The translations under genes and the position numbers were made by a program. DNA of 64,000 nt from Pseudocercospora fijiensis CIRAD86 (taxonomy: Eukaryota; Ascomycota; Dothideomycetes; Mycosphaerellales; Mycosphaerellaceae), in the NCBI RefSeq assembly GCF_000340215.1, contig NW_006921537.1:1019011-1083010 (forward strand), written 5' to 3'. The notes below the pieces were generated by a model. It ran no database searches, was not told the DNA's origin, and was given only the letters and a program-made list of their open reading frames with translations. Below are positions 63,701-64,000 of this stretch, one piece after another. The first letter of the stretch is position 1, and each line of letters starts with the position of its first letter.

Positions 63701-64000
63701 TCACTCCTTCTCTCCTCTGACGTCCAAACGCACGCGACGCAATGCCTCAAGAGCCCCGTCGCTCTCCTTGCGAGTCAGAAGGCCGCCGCCAACTTCCTCC
63801 TCATGAGCCTTCTCGAGCAATTTCTGCCAGTCCTGCTCTTCTGCTTTCGCCGCGAACCATTTTACTACCCAAGACTTCTTCCGCGGTCCTCGAGCCAGCG
63901 ATTCGCCATACCTGCGAGAATCAGTAATTTTCGAAAGCTGCTTCGCCTTCAGTTAAACACCCGTTGAAAGTACTCACTTCTTCAATACTGCCTCGCATGT
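63701..64000 (-). CDS. C-terminal part of an unidentified protein, cut by the right edge
   Basis: Two exons are visible: 64000-63978 (partial) and 63911-63701, joined by a 66-nt intron (donor GTGAGT, acceptor CAG). The phase is consistent. The 77 visible residues read TCEAVLKKYGESLARGPRKK, then WVVKWFAAKAEEQDWQKLLEKAHEEE and a tail ending RLDVRGEKE. It is basic and helical; the family is not recognised from this fragment. Confidence 0.65.

Noticed and set aside
1..64000. CRISPR arrays, operons, Shine-Dalgarno sites, phage or insertion-sequence features
   Set aside because: The window is eukaryotic: genes carry spliceosomal introns. The tandem repeats lack CRISPR repeat-spacer structure.

Overview
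This 64-kb window is nuclear DNA of a filamentous ascomycete. The evidence is split genes with short GT-AG introns (almost all 46-62 nt), Pezizomycotina protein families (DUF6594, DUF7580, GPI-anchored GH128, Mtf2-like, Sld2, IPC synthase) and an AT-rich, TpA-rich island resembling RIP-degraded DNA. A Dothideomycete such as a Mycosphaerellaceae relative is the best guess, but the rank is inference. Splice junctions were reconstructed by hand, and reading phase closes at nearly every one.

Layout. 0.7-4.3 kb: arginase, a C2H2-like remnant and mitochondrial rRNA methyltransferase MRM2. 4.9-16.1 kb: six contiguous genes that look like a small biosynthetic gene cluster without PKS, NRPS or terpene synthase: MFS transporter, EgtD/EasF-type amino-acid N-methyltransferase, glutamate-decarboxylase-type PLP decarboxylase, amadoriase/FsqB-type FAD amine oxidase with a peroxisomal tail, catechol-type O-methyltransferase and isopenicillin-N-synthase-like 2OG-Fe(II) oxygenase. 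16.2-17.7 kb: saccharopine reductase (LYS9). 19.2-27.1 kb: a Pro/Gln-rich protein and a TBC Rab-GAP. 31.4-33.1 kb: ammonium transporter with a GATA-rich upstream region. 35.6-39.8 kb: GH128 glucanase, two unrecognised proteins and a small secreted-protein candidate with conflicting frames. 41.7-47.5 kb: AUR1-type IPC synthase, mitochondrial uL11 and a DUF6594 membrane protein. 48.2-50.3 kb: AT-rich island with a 68-bp tandem satellite and a tRNA-like T-arm. 50.6-64 kb: SLD2, a C2H2 regulator, ubiquitin-eS31 fusion, an F-box protein, a broken DUF7580 gene, an Mtf2-like protein, the WD-repeat gene CMR1 with a one-base frame break, and a gene cut by the right edge.

The most interesting region is 4.9-16.1 kb. 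Its enzymes could act in series on one amino acid: N-methylation, flavin oxidation of the N-methyl amine to an iminium that can cyclise, decarboxylation, O-methylation and a 2OG-Fe(II) oxidation, followed by export. Two of its genes contain micro-exons at active-site codons: a 4-nt exon directly after the PLP-lysine codon, and a 20-nt exon carrying the covalent-flavin cysteine.
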